From Denitromonas iodatirespirans (GTDB lineage: Bacteria > Pseudomonadota > Gammaproteobacteria > Burkholderiales > Rhodocyclaceae), in NCBI RefSeq assembly GCF_018524365.1, contig NZ_JAEKFT010000001.1, positions 1 through 64,000 of the forward strand: a stretch of DNA of 64,000 nucleotides, read 5' to 3'. A program made the position numbers and the translations under genes. Of this stretch, positions 17,050 to 26,200 are shown in pieces. The notes below the pieces were generated by a model. That model made no database searches. It saw only the letters and a program-made list of their open reading frames with translations, and was not told where the DNA came from. The stretch's first letter is position 1; every line of letters begins with the position of its first letter.

Positions 17050-18087
17050 TTACTTGATCTTGTCGATCAGGACCTTGGTCTCGTCAGCCTTGGCCTTCAG
17101 GTAGCCCTGTGCGTCCTTGGCCGGCATGAAGTTGGGAATGAAGAAGGACTTCTTCAGCGTGGTCTTGATCGAGCCGTCCGCGTAGATCTCGGCCAGCGCC
17201 TTGTCCAGCGCCGCCACCACTTCCGGCTTGATGTCGGCGTTGTAGATGAGGAAGAACTCCTTGTCGAAGGCCCAGTTCTTCTTGCCGTCCAGCGTCACCG
17301 AGGCTGCAGGCGTCGCGTAGGTCAGCAGTTGCTCACGCGAGGTCTGCCCCATGCCTTCCGGGTTGGCCTGCTGCAGGGTCTGCTGGCGGGCGGTGATCCA
17401 CACGAAGCGCATCGCCTTCTGGTCGTCGGCCGGCAGGCGGGTGTATTGCTCGTTGCCCTGCACCGAGCCGTTGATCACGTCGGCGTTGCCGTCGAACAGC
17501 AGCTGGTTCTTGTCGGCCTGCGAGCCGGTGTTCACCGCCACCACATTGCCTTCCTTGCCCGGGAAGCGCACCGCGACCGCGTTCTTCAGCGCCGTGTAGC
17601 CGAGCGCCGAGGTGCCGCCGGGCTGGATGGCGACGCGGATGCGTTTGCCTTCGCCGGCAGCCTTGAGAATGTCGTCGACGGTCTTGTACGGCGACTTGGC
17701 CGGCACCAGGAAGGCGTCGCCCGGGTTGATCGCCACCGTCGGGCCGATCTTGTATTCCTTGAAGATGTCCGGGAAGCCGCGCACGCCGTACAGGTTGCCG
17801 ACATAGGACTGGTCGTGGAACAGCATGATGGTGCTGCCGTCGGTGCTCTTGGCGATGGCCTGCAGCGCCGCGGTGGGGCCGACCGCATCGACCTTGGCGT
17901 TGATGTCGAGCTTCTTCGACAGCGCGTCGGCGACGATGGCCGACACCTGGTAGGTGTCACCGCCCGTGGACGTAGAGCCGATCACGATACGCACGTTGCC
18001 GGGCAGCGGGCTATCGGCCGCCGCAGCGGTGAAACTCGCGGCAACGGTGGACACGGCAAGACACATTCCGAATGCAATCTTTTTCAT
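17050..18087 (-). CDS. tctC: tripartite tricarboxylate transporter substrate-binding protein
   Basis: Periplasmic Bug/TctC-type binding protein of 345 aa. It has a clear Sec signal peptide (MKKIAFGMCLAVSTVAASF, cleavage after AAA) and then the fold start VRIVIGSTSTGGDTYQVS. Length is somewhat above the usual 320. Shine-Dalgarno GAGGAGAC precedes ATG 18087. It follows the glycerate kinase in the same run. By context it binds glucarate, galactarate or a lactone; this is inference from neighbours. Confidence 0.85.
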   Translation of the reverse strand: MKKIAFGMCLAVSTVAASFTAAAADSPLPGNVRIVIGSTSTGGDTYQVSAIVADALSKKLDINAKVDAVGPTAALQAIAKSTDGSTIMLFHDQSYVGNLYGVRGFPDIFKEYKIGPTVAINPGDAFLVPAKSPYKTVDDILKAAGEGKRIRVAIQPGGTSALGYTALKNAVAVRFPGKEGNVVAVNTGSQADKNQLLFDGNADVINGSVQGNEQYTRLPADDQKAMRFVWITARQQTLQQANPEGMGQTSREQLLTYATPAASVTLDGKKNWAFDKEFFLIYNADIKPEVVAALDKALAEIYADGSIKTTLKKSFFIPNFMPAKDAQGYLKAKADETKVLIDKIK

Positions 18088-18200
18088 TGTCTAAGTCTCC
18101 TCATGATGCGGTGATACGCAGATTGGCGGTTGGCGTACCGCCGCCTACAAAATGGGCTGGTGGCCGATCCATGCGGGCCACGCTCCAACCCGGTCCCTGT

Positions 18201-18218
18201 CCGGCGCTTGCGCGCCGG
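18201..18218 (-). repeat. 7-bp hairpin after glycerate kinase
   Basis: CCGGCGC (18201-18207) and GCGCCGG (18212-18218) pair around a TTGC tetraloop. The hairpin lies just after the glycerate kinase stop on the minus strand. No T-run follows. It may mark a processing or partial termination point before tctC. Confidence 0.5.
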
Positions 18219-18222
18219 TGTG

Positions 18223-19488
18223 TCACTCGCCCGTGACGATCACGGCGCGAAAATCATTCACGTTGGTCAATGTCGGGCCGGTCACCACGGCATCGCCCAG
18301 CGCGCCGAAGAAGCCGTGTCCGTCGTTGTTCTGCAGGGCATCCATGGGCTTGATGCCAAGCGCCCAGGCGCGCACCAGCGTGTCGGATGCGAGCAGTGCG
18401 CCGGCAATTTCCTCCTGCCCGTCCACCCCGTCGGTATCGCCGGCCATGGCATGGATGCCGGGGTGGCCGTCGAGCGCGATGCCCAGCGCGAGCAGGAACT
18501 CGACGTTGCGCCCGCCGCGGCCCTCGCCACGCACGGTCACCGTGGTCTCGCCGCCCGACAGCAGCACGCAGGGGGTGGCGAAGGGCTGGCCGTGGGTGGC
18601 CACCTGGCGGGCGATGCCGGCCATGACCTTGCCCACATCGCGCGCTTCGCCCTCGATCGCATCGCCCAGGATGTACGGGGTGATGCCTGCTTCGCGGGCC
18701 ACCTGCGCCGCCGCTTCGAGCGCCATCTGCGGGGTGGCGATCAGGCGGGTGTCGACCTGCGCGAGACGCGCGTTGCCCGGCTTCACGCTCTCGCCCTCGC
18801 CGCTTTCCAGCAGCCGGCGCGCACCCGCGGGTAGCTCGATGGCATAGCGGCGCACGATCTCCAGCGCGTCCGCGCAGGTGCTCGGGTCGGCCACCGTGGG
18901 GCCGGAGGCGATGTCCATCGGGTTGTCGCCGGGCACGTCGGAGATCAGCAGGTTGATCACCCGGGCCGGATGGCAGGCCGCCGCCAGCCGCCCGCCCTTG
19001 ATCGCCGAGAGGTGGCGGCGCACGCAGTTCATCTCGGAGATGGTGGCACCGGATTTGAGCAGCGCACGATTGATCGCCTGCTTCTCTTCCAGCGTTACCC
19101 CGGCGAGCGGCAAGGGCAGCAGCGCCGAGCCGCCGCCGGAGATCAGACACAGCACGGTGTCGTCAGCGCCGAGCCCGGCGACCAGATCCAGGATGCGGCT
19201 CGCCGCTTCCCGCCCCGCGGCGTCCGGCACCGGATGCGCCGCTTCGACGATCTCGATGCGCTCGCACGGCACCGCGTAGCCGTAGCGGGTGACCACCAGC
19301 CCGGACAAGGGGCCCGGCCAGTGGCGCTCGACCGCCTGCGCCATCGCCGCGGAGGCCTTGCCTGCGCCGATGACGACCAGGCGCCCGGCGCCCGGCGACG
19401 GCAGGTGCGGCGGAATGCAGTGCGCCGACTGGGCGGCCTGGACGGCCGCGGCGAACATCTCGCGTAGCAGGTCGCGGGGGTTCATCAT
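18223..19488 (-). CDS. glycerate 2-kinase (MOFRL type)
   Basis: Phosphorylates D-glycerate to 2-phosphoglycerate. The 421-aa protein has the GckA/TtuD layout: an N-terminal DUF4147 domain (VVIGAGKASAAMA, CLISGGGSALLPLP, then NCVRRHLSAIKGGRLA) and a C-terminal MOFRL domain with LLSGGETTVTV and GDTDGVDG. Such proteins are often mislabelled hydroxypyruvate reductases. The start is ATG 19488 (MMNPRDLL), just downstream of GGAGCG. It follows garR by 28 bases and completes conversion of aldarates to a glycolytic intermediate. Confidence 0.88.
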   Translation of the reverse strand: MMNPRDLLREMFAAAVQAAQSAHCIPPHLPSPGAGRLVVIGAGKASAAMAQAVERHWPGPLSGLVVTRYGYAVPCERIEIVEAAHPVPDAAGREAASRILDLVAGLGADDTVLCLISGGGSALLPLPLAGVTLEEKQAINRALLKSGATISEMNCVRRHLSAIKGGRLAAACHPARVINLLISDVPGDNPMDIASGPTVADPSTCADALEIVRRYAIELPAGARRLLESGEGESVKPGNARLAQVDTRLIATPQMALEAAAQVAREAGITPYILGDAIEGEARDVGKVMAGIARQVATHGQPFATPCVLLSGGETTVTVRGEGRGGRNVEFLLALGIALDGHPGIHAMAGDTDGVDGQEEIAGALLASDTLVRAWALGIKPMDALQNNDGHGFFGALGDAVVTGPTLTNVNDFRAVIVTGE

Positions 19489-19516
19489 CGCGCGTCGCTC
19501 CGGCGGACCGTAGGGA

Positions 19517-20407
19517 TCAGGCCTGCTGGCCGATCTCGAAGTTGGCGAGCTTCTCCAGCGCGCGCACCATCGCCGAGTGGTCCCAGCCGCTGCCGCCATG
19601 CGCGGCGCAGGCATTGAACAGCTCCTGCGCATTGGCGGTGTTGGGCAGCGAGACGCCGATGGCGCGGGCGCTGGAGAGCGCCAGGTTGAGATCCTTCTGG
19701 TGCAGCTCGATGCGGAAGCCCGGGTCGAAGGTGCGCTTGACCATGCGATCGCCGTGCAACTCAAGGATGCGCGACGAGGCAAAACCGCCCATCAGCGCCT
19801 GGCGCACCTTGGCGGGGTCGGCCCCCATCTTGGCGGCGAACAACAGCGCTTCGCCGACCGCCTCGATGTTGAGCGCGACGATGATCTGGTTGGCCACCTT
19901 GGTGGTCTGCCCGGCGCCGTTGTCGCCGACCAGGGTGATGTTCTTGCCCATCAGCTCGAACAGCGGCTTGACCGTGGCAAAGGCGTCCTCGGGGCCGCCG
20001 ACCATGATGGTCAGGCTCGCCGACTTGGCGCCGACTTCGCCGCCCGACACCGGGGCGTCGAGGTACTGGCAGCCCAGCGCGTTGATGCGCTCGGCGAACT
20101 TCTTGGTCTCCACCGGCGAGATCGAGCTCATGTCGACCACGATCTTGCCCGCCGACAGGCCCGCGGCGATGCCGTTCGCGTCGAACAGCGCGGCGGCCAC
20201 ATGCGGGGTGTCCGGCACCATGGTGATGATGATGTCGGCCTTCTGCGCCACGTCCTTGCCGCTGACGCAGGCTTTGCCGCCGGCCTCGACCAGCACCGCG
20301 GGGATATCCGAAATGGTGTACAGGAAAACCTCGTGGCCGGCCTTGATGAGGTGTTCGGCCATGGGGGTGCCCATGATCCCGAGTCCGACGAATCCGATCT
20401 TGCTCAT
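19517..20407 (-). CDS. garR: tartronate semialdehyde reductase
   Basis: Beta-hydroxyacid dehydrogenase of 296 aa that reduces 2-hydroxy-3-oxopropionate to D-glycerate. The N-terminal GFVGLGIMGTPMA binds the cofactor, DAPVSGGEVGA is the substrate motif, and the catalytic Lys is in KVANQIIVALN. AGGAGA precedes ATG 20407. It lies 23 bases after garL, matching the order of the pathway: aldolase, then reductase, then kinase. Confidence 0.92.
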   Translation of the reverse strand: MSKIGFVGLGIMGTPMAEHLIKAGHEVFLYTISDIPAVLVEAGGKACVSGKDVAQKADIIITMVPDTPHVAAALFDANGIAAGLSAGKIVVDMSSISPVETKKFAERINALGCQYLDAPVSGGEVGAKSASLTIMVGGPEDAFATVKPLFELMGKNITLVGDNGAGQTTKVANQIIVALNIEAVGEALLFAAKMGADPAKVRQALMGGFASSRILELHGDRMVKRTFDPGFRIELHQKDLNLALSSARAIGVSLPNTANAQELFNACAAHGGSGWDHSAMVRALEKLANFEIGQQA

Positions 20408-20430
20408 GTCGCGTTTCTCCTGGAGGGGTG

Positions 20431-21225
20431 TCAGTAAGTGCCGCCGGCGGCCTGCGGGCGCGCCTGGGCAGCGCGCATCGATCCGAGCACCTGCTGCGAG
20501 CCGGCGGCCATCAGCCGCGCGTCCGAGCTGACGGTGACGAACTGGAAGCCCTTTGCGATGCGCTTGAGCGCGGCTTCCGACGAACCGTTGTGGATGCCCG
20601 CCACCACTCCGTGGGCCTTGGCGCGAGCGAGGATATGGTCGACCGCCTCGGCGGCCTTGGGGTCGAGATCGTCGAAGGTCGGCGTGCAGCCGAGCGCCAG
20701 CGACAGGTCGGAGGGGCCGATGTAGATCGCGTCCAGCCCGTCCACCGACAGGATATCGTCGAGGTTGTCGAGCGCCTTGGCGGTCTCGATCATCGCGAAG
20801 GTGACGATGGTGTCGTTGGCGTGCTGCGGGTAGTCGGCGCCGCCGTAGAGCAGCGCGCGCACCGGGCCGAAGCTGCGCGTGCCGCGCGGCGCGTAGTGGG
20901 TCCAGGCGACAAGTTTCTCGGCGTCCTCGCGGCTGTTCACCATCGGGCAGATCACGCCATAGGCGCCGGCGTCGAGCGTCTTCATCAGGATGCCCGGCTC
21001 CAGCCAGGGCACACGCACCACCGGCACCGTCGCGGTGGTGGAGATGGCCTGCAGCATGCCGACCATGGCCAGGTAATCGACCACGCCGTGCTGCAGGTCG
21101 ATGGTCAGCGAGTCCCAGCCCTGGTGGGCCATGGTCTCGGCAGAAAAACCGTTCGGGATCGCCAGCCAGCCATTGACGACGGCGCCGCCGGCCTTCCAGA
21201 TTTTTCGCAGTCTGTTTTCGCGCAT
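20431..21225 (-). CDS. garL: 5-keto-4-deoxy-D-glucarate aldolase (HpcH/HpaI family)
   Basis: Class II metal aldolase that splits 5-keto-4-deoxyglucarate into pyruvate and tartronate semialdehyde. It has 264 aa. Family landmarks are DLQHGVVDY (catalytic His), VPVVRVPWLEPG, MIETAKALDNLDDI (metal Glu) and YIGPSDLSLALG (metal Asp). The start ATG 21225 follows GGAGA by about 10 bases. The frame stays open far upstream with no family resemblance, so that extension is rejected. Other HpaI-family aldolases are similar, but the neighbours identify the substrate. Confidence 0.9.
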   Translation of the reverse strand: MRENRLRKIWKAGGAVVNGWLAIPNGFSAETMAHQGWDSLTIDLQHGVVDYLAMVGMLQAISTTATVPVVRVPWLEPGILMKTLDAGAYGVICPMVNSREDAEKLVAWTHYAPRGTRSFGPVRALLYGGADYPQHANDTIVTFAMIETAKALDNLDDILSVDGLDAIYIGPSDLSLALGCTPTFDDLDPKAAEAVDHILARAKAHGVVAGIHNGSSEAALKRIAKGFQFVTVSSDARLMAAGSQQVLGSMRAAQARPQAAGGTY

Positions 21226-21272
21226 GTTCGTTGTCTCCAGGTTGCGCTGAATTCGGGGTTGGGGACGCACGC

Positions 21273-22613
21273 TCAGCGCACCAGGCACGGACGCTTGTTG
21301 TCGAAGGTCCAGCCGGGGATCAGGAACTGCATCGCCACCGCATCGTCGCGCGCGCCCAGGCCCATGTTCCTGTAGGCCTGGTGGGCCTTTTCGACCTCGG
21401 CCATATCGATCTCGATGCCGAGGCCGGGCCGCTCGGGCACACGCACCATGCCGCCTTCGATCTTCAGCGGCGCCTTGGTCAGGCGCTGGCCGTCCTGCCA
21501 GATCCAGTGGGTGTCGATCGCGGTGATCTTGCCCGGCGCGGCCGCCCCCACGTGGGTGAACATCGCCAGTGAAATGTCGAAGTGGTTGTTGGAATGCGAG
21601 CCCCAGGTCAGGCCGAACATGTCGCACAGCTGGGCCACGCGCACCGAGCCCTGCATGGTCCAGAAGTGCGGGTCGGCGAGCGGAATGTCGACCGACTGCA
21701 GCTGGATCGAGTGGGCCATCTGGCGCCAGTCGGTGGCGACCATGTTGGTGGCAGTGGGCAGGCCGGTGGCGCGGCGGAACTCGGCCATCACCTCGCGCCC
21801 GGAGAAGCCGCCTTCGGCGCCGCAGGGGTCTTCGGCATAGGCCAGCACGCCGTGCAGGTCGCGGCACAGGCGGATCGCGTCCTTCAGCAGCCAGCCACCA
21901 TTGGGGTCCAGCGTCACGCGGGCGTCGGGGAAGCGCGCGTGCAGCGCGCGAATCGCCTCGACTTCCGCCTCGCCGGCGAGCACGCCGCCCTTGAGCTTGA
22001 AGTCGTTGAAGCCGTAGCGTTCGCGCGCGGCTTCGGCCAGGCGAACCACGGCCTCGGGGGTGACCGCCTCTTCGTTGCGCAGGCGGAACCAGGCGTTGTC
22101 GGCCCCGGCCTCCGAGCGGTAGGCGAGATTGGTCTTGTTGCGGTCGGCGATGAAGAACAGGTAGCCCAGCATCTCCACCGCGTCGCGCTGCTGGCCTTCG
22201 CCGAGGAGCGCCGCGACCGGCACGTTCATGAACTGCCCGAGCAGGTCGAGGAAGGCGGATTCCACCGCGGTGACCGCGTGGATGGTGGTGCGCAGGTCGA
22301 AGGTCTGCAGGCCGCGCCCGCCGGCGTCGCGGTCGGCGAACGCCTTGCGCATCGCGTTGAGCACCTTGTTGTAGTCGCCCAGCGTCTTGCCGACGATCAG
22401 CTCGCGCGCATCGTCGATGGTCTTGCGGATCGCCTCGCCGCCCGGCACTTCGCCCAGGCCGGTGTTGCCGGCGCTGTCCTTGAGGATGACGATGTTGCGG
22501 GTGAACCACGGACCGTGGGCGCCGCTCAGGTTGAGCAGCATGCTGTCCTGCCCCGCCACCGGGATGACCTGCAGCTCGGTGATGGTCGGGGCGCCGGAAA
22601 TGGAAGTGTTCAT
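21273..22613 (-). CDS. gudD: glucarate dehydratase
   Basis: Enolase-superfamily enzyme that dehydrates D-glucarate to 5-keto-4-deoxy-D-glucarate, 446 aa. Key residues are visible: the KLK pair in DFKLKGG, metal ligands in TLDPNGGW and [17 protein letters not shown], and the catalytic His in [17 protein letters not shown] lies before ATG 22613. It is the first full-length enzyme gene downstream of the LysR operator region, as expected for the inducible pathway. Confidence 0.95.
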   Translation of the reverse strand: MNTSISGAPTITELQVIPVAGQDSMLLNLSGAHGPWFTRNIVILKDSAGNTGLGEVPGGEAIRKTIDDARELIVGKTLGDYNKVLNAMRKAFADRDAGGRGLQTFDLRTTIHAVTAVESAFLDLLGQFMNVPVAALLGEGQQRDAVEMLGYLFFIADRNKTNLAYRSEAGADNAWFRLRNEEAVTPEAVVRLAEAARERYGFNDFKLKGGVLAGEAEVEAIRALHARFPDARVTLDPNGGWLLKDAIRLCRDLHGVLAYAEDPCGAEGGFSGREVMAEFRRATGLPTATNMVATDWRQMAHSIQLQSVDIPLADPHFWTMQGSVRVAQLCDMFGLTWGSHSNNHFDISLAMFTHVGAAAPGKITAIDTHWIWQDGQRLTKAPLKIEGGMVRVPERPGLGIEIDMAEVEKAHQAYRNMGLGARDDAVAMQFLIPGWTFDNKRPCLVR

Positions 22614-22662
22614 GAAAGGCTCCGAATGGGGAGAAGCAACGTCAATTCAGGCGGCCTGACGG

Positions 22663-22821
22663 CTACCGACGCGGCGGGCAAGCCGCAATCAGGCGCAAAG
22701 CATTCGGAGGAAGGGGCCGGCCGACAATGAGCGTCGACCGGGCAGGCAGCGACGTACCGTGGCGGGCGCCGACGGCGGCTGAGCCGGTGACGGACGCACC
22801 GTGGGTCAGCAGTTGCTCCAT
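22663..22821 (-). CDS. possible 52-aa small protein upstream of gudD
   Basis: ATG 22821 follows an almost perfect Shine-Dalgarno (GGAAGGAGGAG on the minus strand, about 22828-22838). The frame encodes 52 residues beginning MEQLLTHGASVTGSAAVGA and ends 49 bases before gudD. It lies in the presumed 5' leader of the catabolic operon. No domain is recognised. It may be a leader peptide coupling translation to gudD expression, or a novel small protein. Confidence 0.4.
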   Translation of the reverse strand: MEQLLTHGASVTGSAAVGARHGTSLPARSTLIVGRPLPPNALRLIAACPPRR

Positions 22822-22869
22822 GTTTGTCTCCTCCTTCCGGGTGCCGGCGCTGTCCTGCGTGGCACCTCT

Positions 22870-22950
22870 TTCTGGGTGATTCATTGTGGAAGGAGATCAA
22901 TTCACAATCAAACCAACTGATGACTCAATAAATTCAAACAATGAATCAAT
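22870..22950 (-). promoter_or_regulatory. AT-rich control region of the glucarate operon with inverted repeats
   Basis: This segment is far richer in A and T than its surroundings. GATTCATTGT (22878-22887) is the exact inverse of ACAATGAATC (22938-22947). Inside it, ATTGTG (22883-22888) and CACAAT (22903-22908) form a second dyad with T-N-A spacing typical of LysR-type operators. It lies between the end of the lysR gene and the gudD leader. I cannot assign -35 and -10 boxes with certainty. Confidence 0.6.
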
Positions 22951-22992
22951 CCCAGGAGAGCGCCGGCGCCAGGCGCTGCATGACCGCCCGTC

Positions 22993-23886
22993 TCAATGAC
23001 CGTTGAGACCGGGCAGGATATGCGTCTTGAAGATGCCCAGCACCGGGTTGTCGTTGTCCTTGCGGTAGGCACAGACGGTCTCCACCGGTCGCGGCGGATC
23101 GGTGGCGAGCCGGCGCATCACGATGCCCTCGAAATGCAGGCGGGTCGCCGCCTCGGGAATCAGCGCGGCGCCGATGCCCGAATGCACCAGGGCGAGCATG
23201 GTGTGCATCTGGGCAACATACTCGACAACATCCGGCGAAGCCGCCGACCGGTCGAAGATACCCTGCAGCAAGTGGTAGAAGTATTGCGCCTCGTAGGGCG
23301 AATACATCACGAAGGGTCGGCCGTTCAGGTCCGCCGGCACGGGCCGCTCCGGCCAGTGTGCGGCCTCGCGCGAGGGGATGGCGAGCACCAGGCTTTCCTG
23401 TGCCAGCGAGATGGCCTCCAACTCGCCATGCTCGGCATGGGGGCGCAGCAGGCCGAGATCCAGCTGGCCGGCGGCCAGCGCCTCCAGTTGCCCGCGGCTG
23501 ACCAACTCTTTGAGCGTCAAGGAAATGCCGGGAGAATGCACCCTGATCCGACGCACGATCTGCGGCAGCAGGCCATAGCCGGAAGCCGCCGTGAAGCCGA
23601 TCGACAAGGAACCCGTCTCGCCCTTGGCCACCCGCCGCGCGGTGGCCGCCGCCTCCTCGGCCATGCGCAGAATGCGGGCGGCTTGCGGCAGGAAGGCACG
23701 CCCTGCCGCCGTCAGCCGCACCGAGCGGCTGGTCCGCTCGATCAGCTGTGTGCCGACATGGTGCTCCAGCAGGCGGATCTGCCGGCTCAGTGGCGGCTGG
23801 GTCATGTTCAGGCGTTCGGCGGCACGGCTGAAGTGCAGCTCTTCGGCCACGGCGACGAAACACCGGATCTGGCTGATTTCGAACAT
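22993..23886 (-). CDS. LysR-family transcriptional regulator
   Basis: A 297-aa activator. The N-terminal winged helix-turn-helix reads FSRAAERLNMTQPPLSRQIRLLE, broken here as FSRAAERLNMTQ and PPLSRQIRLLE. The C-terminal periplasmic-binding-like effector domain starts near SLSIGFTAASGYG. The start ATG 23886 gives MFEISQIRCFVAVAEE, the usual LysR beginning. It precedes the glucarate operon on the same strand, with an operator-like region directly downstream. It most likely senses an aldarate or pathway intermediate and activates gudD and the genes beyond. Confidence 0.88.
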   Translation of the reverse strand: MFEISQIRCFVAVAEELHFSRAAERLNMTQPPLSRQIRLLEHHVGTQLIERTSRSVRLTAAGRAFLPQAARILRMAEEAAATARRVAKGETGSLSIGFTAASGYGLLPQIVRRIRVHSPGISLTLKELVSRGQLEALAAGQLDLGLLRPHAEHGELEAISLAQESLVLAIPSREAAHWPERPVPADLNGRPFVMYSPYEAQYFYHLLQGIFDRSAASPDVVEYVAQMHTMLALVHSGIGAALIPEAATRLHFEGIVMRRLATDPPRPVETVCAYRKDNDNPVLGIFKTHILPGLNGH

Positions 23887-24281
23887 TGAGGCACATCCGG
23901 CAAGAATCGCGAAGGGTCTATTCTTTGACTGAATTCGACAACACGCAACGCCATCGACTGCCGCGCACACGGCCAGCCGACAGCACGCACCGACGCGCCG
24001 GACGGCGGAACCACTCCGCCTGCCGCCGTACGAATGAGGCCATCCGGTTGCGGTGCGCGCCTGGCCGGCCTGCGCCGGTCCTTGCGACGCACTTCTTTAC
24101 TTGTATTCCGCCATCCGCCCCGGATACCATCCATATGGTATTTCTCGTGGTCATATGACGGAGCGCGTCCGGCAAACCGGATGCCATTCTCCAGATGCAT
24201 AGACTGTGCGAACGAGGATACCCACTTGCCGGCCGCGACACGCCGGGCCCATCCCGGGCGCCGCGGCGAAGGATATCGACG
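23887..24281. other. divergent intergenic region between lysR and the chemosensory operon
   Basis: A 395-base region that must carry promoters for lysR (minus) and the chemosensory operon (plus). A short palindrome, ATACCAT-CCAT-ATGGTAT at 24124-24141, lies about 140 bases before the first chemosensory start and could be an operator. No convincing sigma-28 or sigma-54 promoter was found. No gene is recognised. Confidence 0.45.
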
Positions 24282-24734
24282 ATGAGTCCCTTCCTTGCCT
24301 TTGTCGTCGCCGATCAGGCGTTCGGGTTACCGCTCGGCGCCGTGCACCGCGCGCTGGCAGCCGTCGCGCCGCGCCCGCTGCCGGCGGCTCCGGACATCGT
24401 CTGCGGCATCATCAATGTGCAGGGGGATATCGTGCCGGTGATCGATATGCGCCGCCGGCTCGGCCTGCCCGAGCGCGAGATCGACCCTGCCGACCGTTTG
24501 CTGATCGTGCACACCCGCCGGCGGACGCTGGCGCTGATCGTCGATCGCGTGGGCGACCTCATCACCTGCGACGACCACGATTTCATCCCGGTCGACCGGG
24601 TCGTCGGTGGCACCCGCCATGTCGCGGGCGTGGTCAAGACGGCAGACGGCCTGCTGCTGATCCACGACCTCGACAGCTTCCTGTCCCCGGCCGAAGCCGA
24701 GGCGCTCGACGACGCCCTCGCCGCGAGCCCCTGA
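24282..24734 (+). CDS. CheW-like coupling protein (WspB-like)
   Basis: A 150-aa CheW-domain protein that bridges receptors and the CheA kinase. Family features include FGLPLGAVHRAL, CGIINVQGDIVPVIDMRRRLGL (split: CGIINVQGDIVPVID and MRRRLGL) and LIVDRVGDL. AAGGAT precedes ATG 24282. It opens a same-strand run of eight genes that matches the Wsp-type order. A second, longer CheW lies two genes on. Confidence 0.9.
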   Translation: MSPFLAFVVADQAFGLPLGAVHRALAAVAPRPLPAAPDIVCGIINVQGDIVPVIDMRRRLGLPEREIDPADRLLIVHTRRRTLALIVDRVGDLITCDDHDFIPVDRVVGGTRHVAGVVKTADGLLLIHDLDSFLSPAEAEALDDALAASP

Positions 24735-24751
24735 CCCGGGCAACACCGCAT

Positions 24752-26200
24752 ATGCCGACCACCCTCCCCGCCCCCCTGTTGCAGCAGTTCAGCGCCTTCC
24801 TGTCGGCGCGTCTGGGGCTGCATTTTCCGCCGCCGCGCTGGGCCGATCTCGAACGCGGCCTGAGCGCGGCGGCGGCCGACTTCGGCCTGGCCGGCCCCGA
24901 GTCCTGCATCCGCCGGCTGATGTCGGCGCCGCTGCGGCGCGAGCAGGTCGAAACCCTCGCCAGCCACCTCACCGTCGGCGAAACCTATTTCTTCCGCGAT
25001 CCGGCCGTTTTCGCGGCCCTCGAACACCACATCCTGCCGCCGCTGATCGCCGCCGGGCGCGAACAGGGCCGCCGTTTGCGGCTGTGGAGCGCCGGCTGCT
25101 GCAGCGGCGAGGAGGCCTATTCGCTGGCCATTTTGCTCGACCGCCTGATCCCCGATCTCGACGACTGGCACATCACCCTGCTCGCCACCGACATCAATCC
25201 GCACTTCCTGGCCCGCGCGCGCCTCGGCGCCTACCGCGAGTGGTCGTTCCGCGGCACCGCCGTCAGCTTGAAGCCGCAGTACTTCACGCCCGCCGAGGAC
25301 GGCACCTTCACGCTCAAGCCGCGCATCCGGCGCCTGGTCAGCGTCGACTACCTCAACCTGGTCGACGACACCTACCCCTCGCTGGCCAGCAACACCAACG
25401 GCATGGATCTGATCCTCTGCCGCAACGTACTGATGTACTTCGCCGAAGACACGGTCGATGCCATCGTCGCCAAGCTGCGCCGCTGTCTCACCACCGACGG
25501 CTGGCTGGCGCTCAGCCCGACCGAAGGCAGCGCCGCGCTGCGCAGCGGTTTCACCGCCGTCGAGTTCTCCGACACGTTGGTCTACCGCAAGACCGAAACC
25601 GCCGAACGTCCAGCCCCAACAACCGCACCGTCGTGGGCCGCCGCGCCCCTCCCGCCCCGGCCCGCGCGCCCTGCTGCACGCTCGGCTCCCCCGGCGCGCC
25701 CTGCCGCCGCGCCGCCGGAAACAGCGATCGCGCAAGCCCGGACCTGCTTCTCCCGGGGCGCCTATGCCCAGGCCGCCGACCTGCTGAGCGCCGCCGCCCC
25801 CACCGCGGCCCCCGACTGCGCCCTGGCCGCCCATGCCTGCGCCAACATCGGCCGGCTGGACGACGCGCTACGCTGGTGCGCCTTGGCGATCAGCGCCGAC
25901 AAGTCCGGCCCCGAGCTGCGCTATCTGCAGGCGGTGATCCTGGCCGAGCGGGGCGACGCCGCAGCGGCGATCGGCTGCTTCCGGCAGGCGCTCTATCTCG
26001 ACCCGGATTTCGCGCTTGCCCACTTCGCCCTCGGCAATCTGCATCGCCGCCTGGGCATGGCAACGCAGGCGGCCCGCCACTTCGACAACGCCCGCCGGCT
26101 GCTCGCCAACTGCGCGGCCGACAGCCCGCTGCCGCATGCGGAAGGGCTCACCGCCAGCCGCCTGCTCGCCATCATCGACAGTACGGAGCAGATCTCATGA
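24752..26200 (+). CDS. CheR methyltransferase with C-terminal TPR (WspC-like)
   Basis: S-adenosylmethionine-dependent glutamate methyltransferase that adapts chemoreceptors. The 482-aa protein has a CheR domain (about 1-275) with VGETYFFRD, the SAM motif [17 protein letters not shown] and [13 protein letters not shown]. An Ala/Pro-rich linker (about 285-335) follows, then tetratricopeptide-like repeats (about 338-470, including [20 protein letters not shown]). CheR fused to TPR is typical of WspC and other receptors without a pentapeptide tether. The stop overlaps the next start (ATGA). Confidence 0.9.
   Translation: MPTTLPAPLLQQFSAFLSARLGLHFPPPRWADLERGLSAAAADFGLAGPESCIRRLMSAPLRREQVETLASHLTVGETYFFRDPAVFAALEHHILPPLIAAGREQGRRLRLWSAGCCSGEEAYSLAILLDRLIPDLDDWHITLLATDINPHFLARARLGAYREWSFRGTAVSLKPQYFTPAEDGTFTLKPRIRRLVSVDYLNLVDDTYPSLASNTNGMDLILCRNVLMYFAEDTVDAIVAKLRRCLTTDGWLALSPTEGSAALRSGFTAVEFSDTLVYRKTETAERPAPTTAPSWAAAPLPPRPARPAARSAPPARPAAAPPETAIAQARTCFSRGAYAQAADLLSAAAPTAAPDCALAAHACANIGRLDDALRWCALAISADKSGPELRYLQAVILAERGDAAAAIGCFRQALYLDPDFALAHFALGNLHRRLGMATQAARHFDNARRLLANCAADSPLPHAEGLTASRLLAIIDSTEQIS

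Noticed and set aside
20431-22509. A very long minus-strand open frame of 692 codons across garL and gudD
   Set aside because: Only its last 264 codons (garL) look like protein. The rest overlaps gudD in another frame with Arg/Gly/Pro-rich translation typical of high-GC shadow frames.
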